This document shows, piece by piece, positions 1 through 10,430 of a stretch of 64,000 nt of DNA. Below the pieces are notes generated by a model, which was given only the letters and a program-made list of their open reading frames with translations, did not search any database and was not told the DNA's origin. The DNA lies in contig CM036160.1 in NCBI GenBank assembly GCA_020631735.1, forward strand, positions 112,822,680-112,886,679, read 5' to 3'. The stretch's first letter is position 1, and each line of letters opens with the position of its first letter. Origin of the DNA: Saccharum officinarum (Eukaryota; Streptophyta; Magnoliopsida; Poales; Poaceae). The position numbers were made by a program, and so were the translations under genes.

Positions 1-1561
1 TACTTCCCTCATCCACTTGCTCATACCAACAAATCGACGATTGAATTAATATATATTGCAAAAATATAAGGGTTTAACTAAATAACGAAGGATATTCATG
101 CAATTACATTTTCTTTTTTAAACAAATTAGGCGTTTATATAGTTGCTACAGTGGTCGGCATATAAGAGAATGAATAATAATTAGAATTGTTGACTCTTCA
201 TGGAAAAAGAGAAGAAAATGACTATTATGTACCACTGACTTGGAAGGTTTTATGTGAATATGCTTGGAGTTTGGTTTAAGAAATTAGTGTAACTAATTGT
301 ATCCATCCACTAATCTTTTATGATTACGCTTAAATATATGCTCGTGAAGGATGAGTCCATTTAACAGCCCAAACACTTATTGCCTACTTTGAACTACTTA
401 TAAACATGCTATAAGTTGTTCAAAGGAACATATTTATATCATGTTTCTACTGACGAAAATGGCGAGGAACGTAGACTGCTAAGGTAGATATAGCATTGCA
501 TGAATAGAAAGGGAGAAAATCGACAGATTTCTAGTGTTGAGGCAGTGGACTGATCGGATAGGGGGGGGACACCGGACATGAGACCTATTTTGAAAGTTAT
601 ATGGGTCAATGCGCATAGAGAAATAGAATGGATAATATCCATGCTTAAACCTCTTACTAATGATCAATCAGCGTGGCTTCTGTTTTCGCTTGCACTTTTT
701 TCACTAGTTCTTGTTTCTTTTCCCACAACGAGGAATCACTGTCTTTGCTCTGAAAGGAGAAGACAGGGAATTTAAGATTCTATATAATTTGGAAGACAAT
801 CATAAACATCAATCCACAAAAGGAAGATTAGCAGTGCAGATGTTCTACAGTTTTCCAACTGTTCTGTCCACTCCAAAGCAACGCTTGCGTAATGATCGAG
901 CAAATCCACCTTCCTCCTGTATCTATCCATCAATTCATTTTCCATGGACACTCGCTTTGAGTTTCACAAAAGCAACCAACAAAAGGTTGGGCCTTTTTGT
1001 TTCCAAATATTCGCCATGCTTCTTGTACCGTATCTTTTGTTGCACACGCTTTGTAGGGTATCCATGTGGAGGGAAGATAATGGCATAGGTGGTTGGTACT
1101 ACCACATCAGGCACAATGAGAAAATGGAGTCATCACCATCAAGAGTGCGGCTCCATGTGGTCAACCGTGGAAAAACACAATGGCCACACCGGCCATTCTA
1201 GGGGTTTCTGTCACCACACTGGGCAAGATCGTCAATATCTACATTCTTATTCTTATAATAAGAAATAAATGACATAGGGAGGCAAACCTTGTATTGCATG
1301 TCCTTCTACACTCTTTCTTGGGAATAAAATATTGAGATAAGATGAAGAATATCGATGTGATATTCCATATACCAAGCACAGTCTTGGAAATATTAAACAT
1401 AAAAACATGTAAGAACATCTCCACTAGTTCAAAATAAAAAAATGGTAAAGAAAAGTTAGAAGCATATTCGTTGGATTCCTCTAATTGTTTTAAAAGAAAA
1501 AAAGGCAATTTTGCATCAGGAATCTCAAACTATTCCTAAATCACACCCAACCACTTTATAC
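1..1561. other. AT-rich intergenic sequence, no gene seen
   Basis: No open reading frame here shows a recognisable domain, and the short ORFs look like chance readings of AT-rich DNA. A run of seven G at about 561-567 is the only obvious low-complexity point. I see nothing else that I can support. Confidence 0.5.
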
Positions 1562-1800
1562 TTTATTTCTCTCTTATTATAAATTTGCACTGGGAATCCT
1601 GTTCTTACTCTATATGTTCTTACTCTGTATGATATTCAAATTTGGATTCAGCTTTGAACAATTCAATCTAATTTGTATCCATATTTATTTCTCTTTTTGT
1701 ACATTTGCATTGGGAACCATGTTCTTACTCTATATATGATATTCAAATTTGAATTCAGCTTTTAAAGATCCAATCTAGCTAGTTCATATCCATATTTGAG
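1562..1800. repeat. Two-copy tandem duplication, unit ~120 bp
   Basis: Copy 1 (1562-1683) and copy 2 (1684-1800) both start TTTATTTCTC. They then share, in order, a 'GGGAAnC...GTTCTTACTCTATA' block, a 'GATATTCAAATTTG' block, and a 'CAATCTA...TATCCATATTT' end. Copy 1 also has a small internal repeat of GTTCTTACTCT. The copies have clearly diverged, so the duplication is old. No coding function is apparent. Confidence 0.8.
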
Positions 1801-2640
1801 GATATTTAATTCTATATTGTATTTTTTTAAAATATGAATATAAGTGTGGGAAGTGTGCTATCCAATTTGACGGCTAGGAACGATATTATGGACATTGGTG
1901 CCTACTGATGATTGTCGTCTCCGTTGGGAAGTGGTGCTGGAGCTGACCAGCACAATAGTGTAAGCTTTCCACGAGAGCTAAAAGTCAAGCAAAAAAAAAA
2001 AAGAAAATTTTGAGAAATGAACCGCACACTTTAGTAGCTAACGAGTGAAATTGAGCTCAAAGAACGAAGTTTGAGGATCGAAACGATTACTTTGAAAATA
2101 TATTCCATAATCAATCTATAATACATTATACATCATATATATTAGTATTTTTCTATATATATTTGGTTATACTTAAGATTGACGGATTTCTTGAGAATAG
2201 AGAATTTCATCTTTTTTTAGGGCGGAGGCAGTAATTCAAGAATGAAATTGAGCCGGCAAAATTTGAGGATCAAAAGCTCAAACGATGACTTTGATAATTT
2301 AAGATGATATTAAACTAAAAATAAAAATTAAGAAATAAAATGACCATTTTAAAATTCAAACACAAAAATTAAGCGTGCTTGTCTAGTATCCTTCGCCACC
2401 CGCTCCATCTCTGGTTCTGCCATTCTGGAAAGAAACAATCTCATTTCATGCGTTTCATATGCCGAAAAAAAGGAGAGGCCCAGAAACATGCGGCCCACTC
2501 ACAAGATCCTAACGACCCTCACGGCCCAGCGCCCGCAAATGCCGCGTATAACCCCATTCCGTTACAACGCGTGTCGGGATCCAACGGTTGTCCAGCGCGC
2601 TGCCCGCGCGATAAAGCGCCGGCGCCTCCTCTCGCGTGGC
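1801..2640. other. Intergenic sequence and 5' flank of the SR gene
   Basis: No gene is seen. Two similar stretches around 2040-2080 and 2240-2280 share 'GAAATTGAGC' followed by 'TTTGAGGATC', suggesting remains of a duplicated repeat. GC content rises sharply from about 2480, as expected approaching a plant promoter and 5' UTR. A possible TATA-like 'GTATAACC' lies near 2545 but is not convincing. Confidence 0.4.
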
Positions 2641-2731
2641 CTCCCGAAGGTTCCAGACTCGATTACACGGATCGGAGCAGCACTCCTCCACGGCTCCACC
2701 TCCAGCCCTGACTGATCCGGCCTCTCTTGAG

Positions 2732-3498
2732 GTAAGCGTGGCTGTGAACTGTGATCCTTCCTCGCAGATTGCTTTTCTTTAGCTATTTTTTCGATGGAGG
2801 CGCGGATTAGCTGTGAAGTGTAGCGAGTAGCTGCTTTTGGAGGATGGATCGTTTGTTATGCTCAACCCTAATCCTTTTTACTGGTCATCGGTATGTCATT
2901 TTGTTTGTTTAGGCTATGATCTAAGTGATGCATGATGGTAGGTACTAGGTAGATGACTCTCTTCTGCGACTGTTAAATTCAGGGCATTTCGCTAGTTTTT
3001 TCACAGTTTGTACGTGAATTCGTGGTTGGTTTTGTTCTGTGTGATTACTCTGAATATGCGTGTCCTTGGTGAATCTATTTGTGTTGCTATTTGGTTTTGT
3101 GGCGGTAGTCTACTATGATGCACCCATTATTTCGCGATTAATCCTATTTAGGATTCTATAGTCTCGATTGATTGAGAATAGGCAGTGAACCGATTCCATT
3201 TGCGATTGATTCAGAATAGGCAGTGAGCCCATTCCATTTGCTATTTCACTATATCTAGGATTGTGTGGATTCAATGCGAAGTCCCAAAGGGTCCCTTTTA
3301 GGGAGGGAATGATGAGATGCTGGAACTTGGAAGTTCACAAGTTTGTTCCTTTCTTAAAGGCTGGGTAGACTGCCCCTTGTCTTTTGTAATGTCCTTTTCA
3401 GATGTCTTCTTTGTGCATGTACTGTTTCATTAATTAGGGAGTTACTAATGTCTATATTTAACTATAGTGTCTCTGCTTATATTATTGGTTAATCCTAG
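2732..3498 (+). other. Leader (5' UTR) intron of the SR-protein gene
   Basis: A GC-rich leader ends '...CTCTTGAG' and is followed by GTAAGC at 2732, a strong plant donor. The acceptor 'AATCCTAG' ends at 3498, only six bases before the ATG at 3505. A leader intron in this position is common in plant SR genes and often raises expression; that role here is an inference. Confidence 0.65.
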
Positions 3499-3504
3499 AT
3501 CAAT

Positions 3505-5481
3505 ATGAGAAGGGGCTACAGTTACAGTCCTTCACCACCAAGGGGCTACAGGAGAAGGGAGCGCAGCCCAAGTCCCCGTGATTATTATGGTGGCCGTGGT
3601 AGGGATCTCCCAACCAGTCTTCTGGTCAGGAATCTCCGTCGGGACTGCAGGTAAAGATTTGTCAAACACTCACTTTCTCCTGCAATTGCAGCTACACTAC
3701 TCGTAGGTGTGCTGGATGACAAAGTAATTTGTTATCACTTACTCAAATTCAATTTTGTGCTATGCATCTTCAGGAAATCAGGACCTAATCGGAGGGCAAA
3801 TCTGTATGGTTATCATTTATATTTATATTTGTTTAAGCATGCCAAACATATGGTGTTGTAAACCTATCCAATGACAAAAAGGAAAAGGGAAATCGATAAC
3901 CTTAGCTTGGTGATACTAGGATAAATTATGTAACGCCGAAGTTATTTCTATTAAATGCAATTCTAGCTCTTTGTTGAATGTGATATAGATTCAAAGACAT
4001 ATATCCGTTGATTTGTATGTCCAGTTTTCCTCCAAATGGTTCATGCATATACATATGCAATTTTGCTGGTAGTCGAGTAGGAGTTTGCTTTAGATGCATC
4101 CATGAAAAAAGAATGTATATTACCTGAAACCTCAATGGACTATCTATTTATTCTCTTTGTGCCTTTTGTACCCCTTATTTTTTTTTCTTATGGTTCTCAT
4201 GCACCTGCTCAAGCCATCATACTGTGGTGTCGCCAGACTTCCTTATTCCCTGTGTTTTTGTCACCTTTAACACAGTTCTCTGAATGCAGGCCAGAAGACC
4301 TCCGTCGCCCATTTGGACAGTTTGGTCGACTTAAAGATATATATCTTCCAAGAGATTATTACACTGGGTAAGGCACCTAGCTAGACTGTGTGGCATTGCA
4401 AACTGTTGCGACCCTAAATGGTATTGGCATAGAACATGATTTCGAAGATTATTGCTTTTTCCCACCTCTTGAAGTAACGTGAAAATAATTTTTTGAAGAC
4501 ACAAGCCTAAAAGATTACTGTTGAAGAGAAGGAAGAAATAGAGAATTTCAATTAAGTGATCTGCAACTTAAAAGAGTGCTCAGTACTGTCCAAGAGATGG
4601 GAAGAATTAGAGTTACAAGTTTAAGAGATACTCACATCATGAAGAGTTTCAAGTCTGTATTTAAACTCTCATGAGTGCAAGGTCAGCAGCAAATTAAACT
4701 AGTGCACTTTGCACCTGTGTAACTTATTCTTGTCTTCATCTCTGTCAGCAGCCATGTGGCGATCCATAGTTTTACCAGTTTGATGTCTGTGTTGCTGTGA
4801 AATACTTGTACCATCTTTCTTGGAACATAACCTTTTTATCTTTGGAAGATGAATACATATCTTTAAGAACTCACAAATATTTTTCTTCTGTGCACTACAG
4901 GGAGCCCCGAGGGTTTGGGTTTGTCCAGTATTATGATCCTGATGATGCTGCTGATGCAAAGTACTATATGGATGGGCAGGTAGTTCTTGGTAGGCAAATA
5001 ACAGTTGTTTTTGCAGAGGAAAACAGGAAGAAGCCTCAAGAGATGAGAGCTAGGGACAGAGTCAGGTTTGTGGGCTCTTCTCAGTGCGACTACCTTGCCA
5101 CTGGCACACTGCCTCTCTATTCATTCCTTTGTTTTTGCTGCATATTGCAGGGGTCATTCTTATGATCGGAGGTATTCTCGCTCTAGGTCCCCTCGCTATT
5201 ATAGGGGCCGCTCTCCTTCACGCAGCCGAAGCTACTCGAGGTATGCTTGCGCCTTGCATCTTGATCTTACATTTTTCTCTGCATAGTGAGCACCCATTTC
5301 TCAAAGATGCAATCGAATCTGTTGCATTGGTAGGTCTCCATCTCAGGATCCAAAACACAGACTTAGAGAGAGGTCCTACTCCGGCTCACCTGTGGACAGC
5401 AGATCAAGAAGTGGGAGCCCTTATGAGGATGGATACCGCAGATTGTCTCGAAGAGAGAGGTCTGTTTCTGTCAGCGGATGA
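3505..5481 (+). CDS. SCL30-like: SC35-like SR splicing factor (SCL30/SCL33 class)
   Basis: Predicted nuclear pre-mRNA splicing factor that binds RNA through one RRM and contacts other splicing proteins through an arginine/serine tail. Exons: 3505-3650, 4290-4367, 4901-5065, 5151-5240 and 5334-5481. All junctions are GT-AG, the phases agree, and the product is 208 aa. The N-terminal extension is rich in R, S, P and Y (1-37), which marks the plant-specific SCL group rather than canonical SC35. RNP2 is at about 38-44 (SLLVRNL) and RNP1 at 78-85 (RGFGFVQY). RS/SP dipeptides fill about 131-208. It is a little shorter than typical SCL30-type proteins (about 200-290 aa, from general knowledge). The long introns after exons 1 and 2 are where plant SR genes often hold regulatory cassette exons, but I did not identify one. 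The exon 5 acceptor at 5332-5333 was chosen because only it keeps the RS frame. Confidence 0.9.
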
Positions 5482-5733
5482 AGCAGTTAAACTATCTAGA
5501 GCTACTGCTGTGAATCTACACATGGTGGCCTACTTGCTATGTCTTTCTGAACTATATGTATTCTGTCTAGATTATCATTCCCAGCACCAGAGAAGTATCG
5601 TGAGACTGTTTGCTGTACGTATTAGTCTTGAGGATACAGAACGGGGGTCACCAATTCTCAGTAGATGGACTATGACCACTATAGCTGCGCCAGGGCCACT
5701 GCTTCGTGTATTTATAAGCAGCTTTGTGGTATG

Positions 5734-5739
5734 AATAAA
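5734..5739 (+). terminator. Poly(A) signal AATAAA of the SR gene
   Basis: A canonical AATAAA lies about 250 bases past the stop codon at 5479-5481, in a T-rich context. It is the best candidate near-upstream element for 3' end formation of this gene. Plant signals are loose, so other sites may be used. Confidence 0.5.
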
Positions 5740-6012
5740 ATTGGTGGGGTTGTGAAAGCTAAGTGGTAAACTCTTTTTTTTATGGATCACTGAGCTATGG
5801 CTATGGCAGGGATACGTTTTTTTTTTTCTTTTGACGAACGGTTTGGAAACCCTGCATCATATTAAGCAGATATGAAGCGCAGGTTGGCTAAATCCTATTG
5901 AGCATTTCGTCAAATATGTGCAATAGATGATGGATGACCATGTGCTTGGTGGCATTTAAAGATAGGAAATTGCTCAATTTCTGTATGGGAATCGGGTATC
6001 GTGGAAAACCCT

Positions 6013-6111
6013 TTGGACGGCCTGGCCGAAAAGCCAGCCTAAAAAGTACTGTTCGCTGATTTACTGTGGGAGAAAAACACTGTAGCATAAGTTCGAGCGA
6101 ACAGGGCCAAA
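6013..6111. mobile_element. Degenerate hAT-type MITE remnant ('TGTTCGCT' family)
   Basis: The core 'GTACTGTTCGCTGATTTACT' followed by 'GTGGGAGAAAAACACTGTAG' and the right end 'GAGCGAACAGGGCC' match a very common grass MITE. That family has ends GGCCCTGTTCG and a middle 'GATTTGTTGTGAGAGAAAAACACTGT'. The left terminus is lost. Related remnants occur at 15620-15690 and 17158-17252. Confidence 0.6.
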
Positions 6112-6388
6112 ATGTTACTACAGGATATTCAATATGAAATTCAAATACTGCCAATGCCAACATTGCTGGCGATTTCGAGTCTTTCAATGATGTCCTGCAA
6201 AGATGACAGGAGGGCAAAAGGTTTTCATTCAAAATGTAGCCAATGGAGAACTCTTTCTTGCACTAAAGTACTTTGTTGCCAGCTTATTTAAACCCTGATG
6301 GCAGTCACCAAATGATTTTCTGCATCCTATACTGGCCGATGTCAGATCACAAATTCTTTGTGAGTAGCACGGCCGCTGAGGTCGATGT

Positions 6389-6497
6389 GCTATGCTCTCC
6401 AGAATTCAGAAATGGAACCATTACGCGCATATCGGCCAGGCCTTCTGAAAAGAACTAGAAAGGTTTCGATGATTCATCAGTAATGGAGACGGGGACT
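6389..6497 (+). repeat. Left copy of long direct repeat around the 6.5-8.3 kb element
   Basis: This ~109-bp stretch runs from 'GCTATGCTCTCC' to 'GGGGACT' and recurs at 8301-8443 in the same orientation with few changes. The two copies bracket the repeat-rich block 6498-8300, and sequence outside the copies is unrelated. See the matching entry for the right copy. Confidence 0.85.
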
Positions 6498-8300
6498 AGG
6501 GATTACTAGCGCTCGGACGCCCCGAGCACGCTGCTGCCCCAGCCGGCCAGCCCGTTCATCCGTGCCTGCCGCTGCTCTGTATCACTACTGCACGTGCACG
6601 TCTGTTCCGCCTCACACACGTACCCCGCTCCCGTCCACCTTGCCCTGCCCCGTATGTGCACCTTGGCTTGCCACTCATTCCCCCTGACCCCCTTCTCTCT
6701 CCGCACGAGCGGGATTCGGGAGCCCGCATGAGGATGAGTACGCCCCATCCGTAGGACTCCAGGCACACTGTGCGCTCCATCTGCCAACCCTCGGCTCGCC
6801 GCGCCCCTTCCCCTAGTGCTCGGTGCGTACCCCTATGACACTCTGAACATACCTTTGAAACACGAAACATTTACAACATGAAATACTTGAATGCAACATA
6901 AGTCTGAAGGAGATGAAATATTTGGAATATATACTTGCAACATATGTGTGAAACATATGCAACATTCAGATAAAATACTTGCAACATGAAAACACTTACT
7001 GCAACATAAGAATAAAACAATTAAAATATTTGGAACATACTCTTACATATGTGTGAAACATATGCAACATCCAGATCAAAATGCTTGCAACATGCGTCTA
7101 AAACAAATGAAACACTTTGAACAAACGTTTGCAACATGCCTCTGAAACACTTTGCAGCAGATGCAACATCCTGATATACTTTTACAACATTCATATCAAA
7201 CACTTGTAACGTACCTTTGAAACATCTAAACACTTGAAACATACGTTTGCAACATGTAATGGTGGGCAAAATACCTGATACCCAATTCCCGAACCCGAAT
7301 TACCCGAACCCAGACCCGAAGTACCCGAACCCGAAATACCCGATCACAATTTCGGATAGTGATTGTAAAAACCCGAAATTAGTTTGGGTAATTCGGGTAA
7401 TATTTCCCGGTACCCGAACTACCCAAATTACCCGAAATATCTCAAATATTTGCTCTTCTATTCCTAATACGAAGACATGAAGTATTTCAATGCCATATAA
7501 ATATATTATTTGGTATGAATTAATGTAGATTTATGCTAACTTGATAATTGATTTGTTGATAATTGATACGAAGACATGATGTGATTTAGACGACTATTGT
7601 TTATTGCTTTAAAATGGTACTTGAATTCTTCTAAAATGGTTGGTTTTGTCAATTTCGGGTATATCGGATAAAACCCGAACCCGAATTATCGGGTACCCGA
7701 AATTTCGGGTAATACTTTTTCGGGGCAAAAATCGGGTAGCAATTTTTAATACCCGAATTTTCAACTACTCGAATTACCCGGCCCTAATTTTTCGTGTAAC
7801 CCGAATGCCCAGCCTTAGCAACATGCACTTTCAACGCAACATCTCCTTGCTGCTTGGGAATGGAGGCTCATCGGCGTGTAGAGTTCACCAGTATAGAGCT
7901 CGCTAGTGGCGCGGAGCTCACTGCTCCAGTGGAGAAAGCTGCGACAGGTCCCGTGGAGAAGGCTGCAGCGGGTCTGCGCGCTGGAGAAGCCCACGGCAAG
8001 CGAGGAGCGCAGTGGAGAGGAAGGAAGATGGGCTGCCATGCTCTGGCGCGGAGGGGATGTCGGCCAGCGGAGTGGAGGCACAATGGAGAGGGAGGTGCGA
8101 TGGAGAGGCGGCATGGCGGAGTGCGGTCGCAGAGAGCTGTCGTGCCGTTTGGCGGTGAGGTGAGTTTTTTCTTTTTCTTTTTTTTTAGAACGATTGGAGG
8201 TAAGTGGATGAGTAGATAAGATAATGATGTTAGGTTGCGTCGTGGCCCACCATCGGTACCGTCCGAGCGGATGGACGTCTGTACCCAGCATTACTGATGG
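6498..8300. mobile_element. Repeat-rich DNA-transposon-like block, family unresolved
   Basis: The left part is GC-rich (6500-6840). The middle (6840-7256, resuming at 7818) is built of degenerate units containing 'GCAACATG', 'GAAACA' and 'ACTTG'; one longer unit recurs with a period of 105 bp (starting 6941 and 7046). The right part (7840-8160) is GC-rich and could be a captured gene piece, though I recognise no protein in it. Short inverted repeats GCTCGGACG lie near the two ends (6511-6519, and as complement at 8260-8268). No transposase is visible, so it would be non-autonomous. A nested hAT-like element occupies 7257-7817. Alternative: an old tandem duplication that trapped repeats. Confidence 0.5.
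7257..7817. mobile_element. Nested hAT-like non-autonomous element with 8-bp TSD
   Basis: Ends are TAATGGTGGGCA at the left and the complement of TAAGGCTGGGCA at the right, i.e. 12-bp imperfect inverted repeats. Directly outside both ends is the same 8-bp sequence GCAACATG (7249-7256 and 7818-7825), the target-duplication length of the hAT superfamily. The subterminal regions are packed with ACCCGAA/TTCGGGT motifs in both orientations, comparable to the repeated subterminal transposase-binding motifs known in hAT elements. No coding capacity is seen in 561 bp. It interrupts the surrounding GCAACATG-rich element. Confidence 0.85.
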
Positions 8301-8443
8301 GCTATGCTCTCCAGAATTCAGAAATGGAATCGTTACGCTCATATCGGTCAGGCCTTCTGAAAAGAACTAGAAAGGTTTCGATGATTCATCAGTAATAGAG
8401 GTTTTCATGATTCATCAGTAATGGAGACAGGGAGTCGGGGACT
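8301..8443 (+). repeat. Right copy of long direct repeat, with internal duplication
   Basis: Matches 6389-6497 over its whole length. It differs by point changes and by an added partial repeat of 'GATTCATCAGTAATnGAG' inside the copy (two instances here, one in the left copy), which makes it about 34 bp longer. Confidence 0.85.
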
Positions 8444-8568
8444 ATTGAATTTCTCGCTCGATTTTCCCTAGTCATGACTTGAGCAATGAAAATAGTTTGG
8501 ACTACAGTCACAAATTATTAAAACTATTTTGTTGAGCGAGGTATTTTAGTATTTGTTAAAAAGTGAAA

Positions 8569-8588
8569 CACACACACACACACACACA
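8569..8588. repeat. (CA)n microsatellite
   Basis: About nine CA dinucleotides in a row in intergenic sequence downstream of the mL54 gene. Confidence 0.9.
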
Positions 8589-8680
8589 AATGAAATAAAC
8601 GTGAACGAGACTCCATGAAACTGGAACAACAGATATAGGCGTTATGCAAAAGATCCATGCAGATAAGACCACGTACTGAA

Positions 8681-8686
8681 TTTATT
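8681..8686 (-). terminator. Poly(A) signal of the mL54 gene
   Basis: TTTATT on the + strand reads AATAAA on the gene strand, about 220 bases past the stop codon of the mL54 reading frame. Confidence 0.45.
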
Positions 8687-8906
8687 AAGTCATGAAGACT
8701 GAGAGTTGATTGTGCAGATAAGACCCAATTAACACAGGCAATGAAAATCCAAATTCAACAAATTTACAATCACCCAGAAAGATTCAGATGAACTGAAAGA
8801 TATATCAACCGTGAATCGTATGCTGGGACGCCAGATAATGCTGCAGAACCGCGGAACTTGATAATTTGCTAAGTACTGAGCACATGTTTTGTCCTGAGAC
8901 TCCAGG

Positions 8907-9302
8907 TCAGTTCTTAGCAGTGAGGGCATTCTTTTCCTTGATCCTAGATCGGTTGTCCAACTTGACAAAACGCTTCAGGTCTTCATAAGGGAGTGTCTTG
9001 GGATCTTTCCTCCGCAGCTCACTTAGTACAGGACGTTTGTCGAGCAAGTGCCACAGCCAGTCAGGATACTCAGAGTCTGGTTGGATTTTTGGATCAGAAC
9101 CCTCCTTGAGGATGTTTGCTCCAAACACTGTTGTACTTTTAAGCTCTTGGCTGAGAGCAGGAGTTTTGGCAGCATCAGCCCCTCCACCCTTTCCACCCTT
9201 CTTTGCCTTGCTTGCAATTGCAAGGCTTCTACTCTCTACCAACTGAGCGGCATGCCTTGGAACAACACCATGCTTTAAGCCTCTTGTCCAAGACATCGCC
9301 AT
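8907..9302 (-). CDS. MRPL54: Mitochondrial large-subunit ribosomal protein mL54 (MRP-L37 family)
   Basis: Encodes a 131-aa protein of the mitochondrial ribosomal protein mL54 (L37/L54) family, a component of the mitochondrial large ribosomal subunit. The N-terminus (MAMSWTRGLKHG...) is basic and lacks acidic residues for about 40 positions, as expected of a mitochondrial presequence; a Lys/Gly-rich linker follows. The conserved family core begins 'GANILKEGSDP' and includes 'SEYPDWLW' and 'LPYEDLKRFVKLDNR'. The coding region is one exon. Its ATG lies 20 bases inside the exon, after a leader-intron acceptor (TATGCAG, + strand 9323-9329); a longer reading from 9323 would need a GTG start and is rejected. 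The length agrees with animal mL54 (about 138 aa). Confidence 0.88.
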   Translation of the reverse strand: MAMSWTRGLKHGVVPRHAAQLVESRSLAIASKAKKGGKGGGADAAKTPALSQELKSTTVFGANILKEGSDPKIQPDSEYPDWLWHLLDKRPVLSELRRKDPKTLPYEDLKRFVKLDNRSRIKEKNALTAKN

Positions 9303-9322
9303 TCCTGGGTTCAAGTTTTTCA

Positions 9323-10294
9323 CTGCATATGCATATCATGAGAATGAGACCAGATTGTAGAACTAGTGAAATCAGGGAAATATCGGTGCATGTTATAGAG
9401 GTTCAGAATCAGCAAGCAAAGAATATATCTGAATGGAAGATCATTCAAATACACTGATGGACAAGCACCTTCAAAATATGAGCATCTCGTGAAAGGTCCA
9501 AGGCCTTCCTATTGTAGTTTGCTGGTGCTATTTGGTTTTCATAATTTAGGGTATTACAGCTCTGAAAGCTAATCCATGCATTATTGAAGGACTTAAGGTA
9601 TATCATTCCCTTTTTCTTAAGATGTTTGTTACATCTTTATATTGAGAAACATTGTTAATGCCATCGTATACTTTCACCTGTTGTTCTAGTGAATAACAGA
9701 ATCAAGGCAAATAAAACCAGGTTTGGGCAGAAGGTGAAATTTAGCAGTGCCCAAAGAAGATTGTCATGATTTCCACAACCCCCCCCCCCCCCCCCCAACC
9801 CAGACATGACATCCTCACAGGTTTCATAACAATTCTAGTGCTAGTTGGTTTAGGAAAATAGAAGTGCCTAATAAGCTTGCAAAATGAAACAAAAGGGTAG
9901 TGCTACGGGAGAAATTTCGAAGTTCCACCGTCTGAATCGTAGCAGGCAGGAAGCCAAGACAAAACAGCACGTTTTTGTAGCATGAATAACGAACCCTTGC
10001 ACGGCAATCGGTACTACGAACTCAATCAGGGGTCATGTAACATTTCACAAGTAGGCACCGTAATATGTAGGCCATGTAACTCACATACAGGTTCAGTAAA
10101 CCGCAAGAAGGGTGTAACAAACATTCATATGCACACCCGATGGTTTTCTAAAAAAACAAAAACGAATCGAAGCAAGACATAACACATGCACACTACACTT
10201 CGTAACTAGACCAGATCCGAGTACAAATAGCTTAGGTTAGGGTTTGGGTGCTCGGCTTCGCACTGCAGGACCGGAAGAGAAGGGGCGGGCGTAC
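9323..10294 (-). other. Leader intron of the mL54 gene
   Basis: On the gene strand a GC-rich first exon ends CCACCAG, followed by GTACGC (donor at 10294-10293). The acceptor ...TATGCAG ends at 9323, giving a 972-bp intron wholly inside the 5' UTR. The intron holds a run of 18 C on the + strand at about 9780-9797, a likely polymorphic site. No other feature is seen in it. Confidence 0.6.
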
Positions 10295-10430
10295 CTGGTG
10301 GTGGGCGGTCGTCGCCGGCAAAGGACCCGAAGACGGAGACCTAGGCACCTGCCGTAGGGCGGCGGCGGTCGCCCAGCCGTCGGCACGAGAGAGAGAGAGA
10401 GAGAGAGCGCGCACGCGAGGGCCGAGGAGA
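10295..10430 (-). other. Probable first, non-coding exon of the mL54 gene
   Basis: GC-rich sequence upstream of the leader-intron donor. On the gene strand it contains a (CT)n tract, seen as (GA)n at 10387-10407 on the + strand. CT-rich tracts near the transcription start are frequent in plant 5' UTRs. The exact transcription start cannot be read from sequence. Confidence 0.4.

Noticed and set aside
5084..5734. 216-codon open frame on the + strand
   Set aside because: It reads SR-gene exons 4-5 and the intron between them in a wrong frame; the correct spliced frame gives the RS domain.
7257..7817. ACCCGAA repeats considered as interstitial telomere DNA
   Set aside because: The plant telomere unit is CCCTAAA; the motifs here are ACCCGAA in both orientations and lie inside an element with hAT ends and an 8-bp duplication.
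7815..8342. Overlapping frames on both strands at 7815-8342 (up to 175 codons)
   Set aside because: GC-rich repeat sequence with long poly-Phe or poly-Lys readings, no domain and no conserved motif; treated as part of the repeat-rich element.
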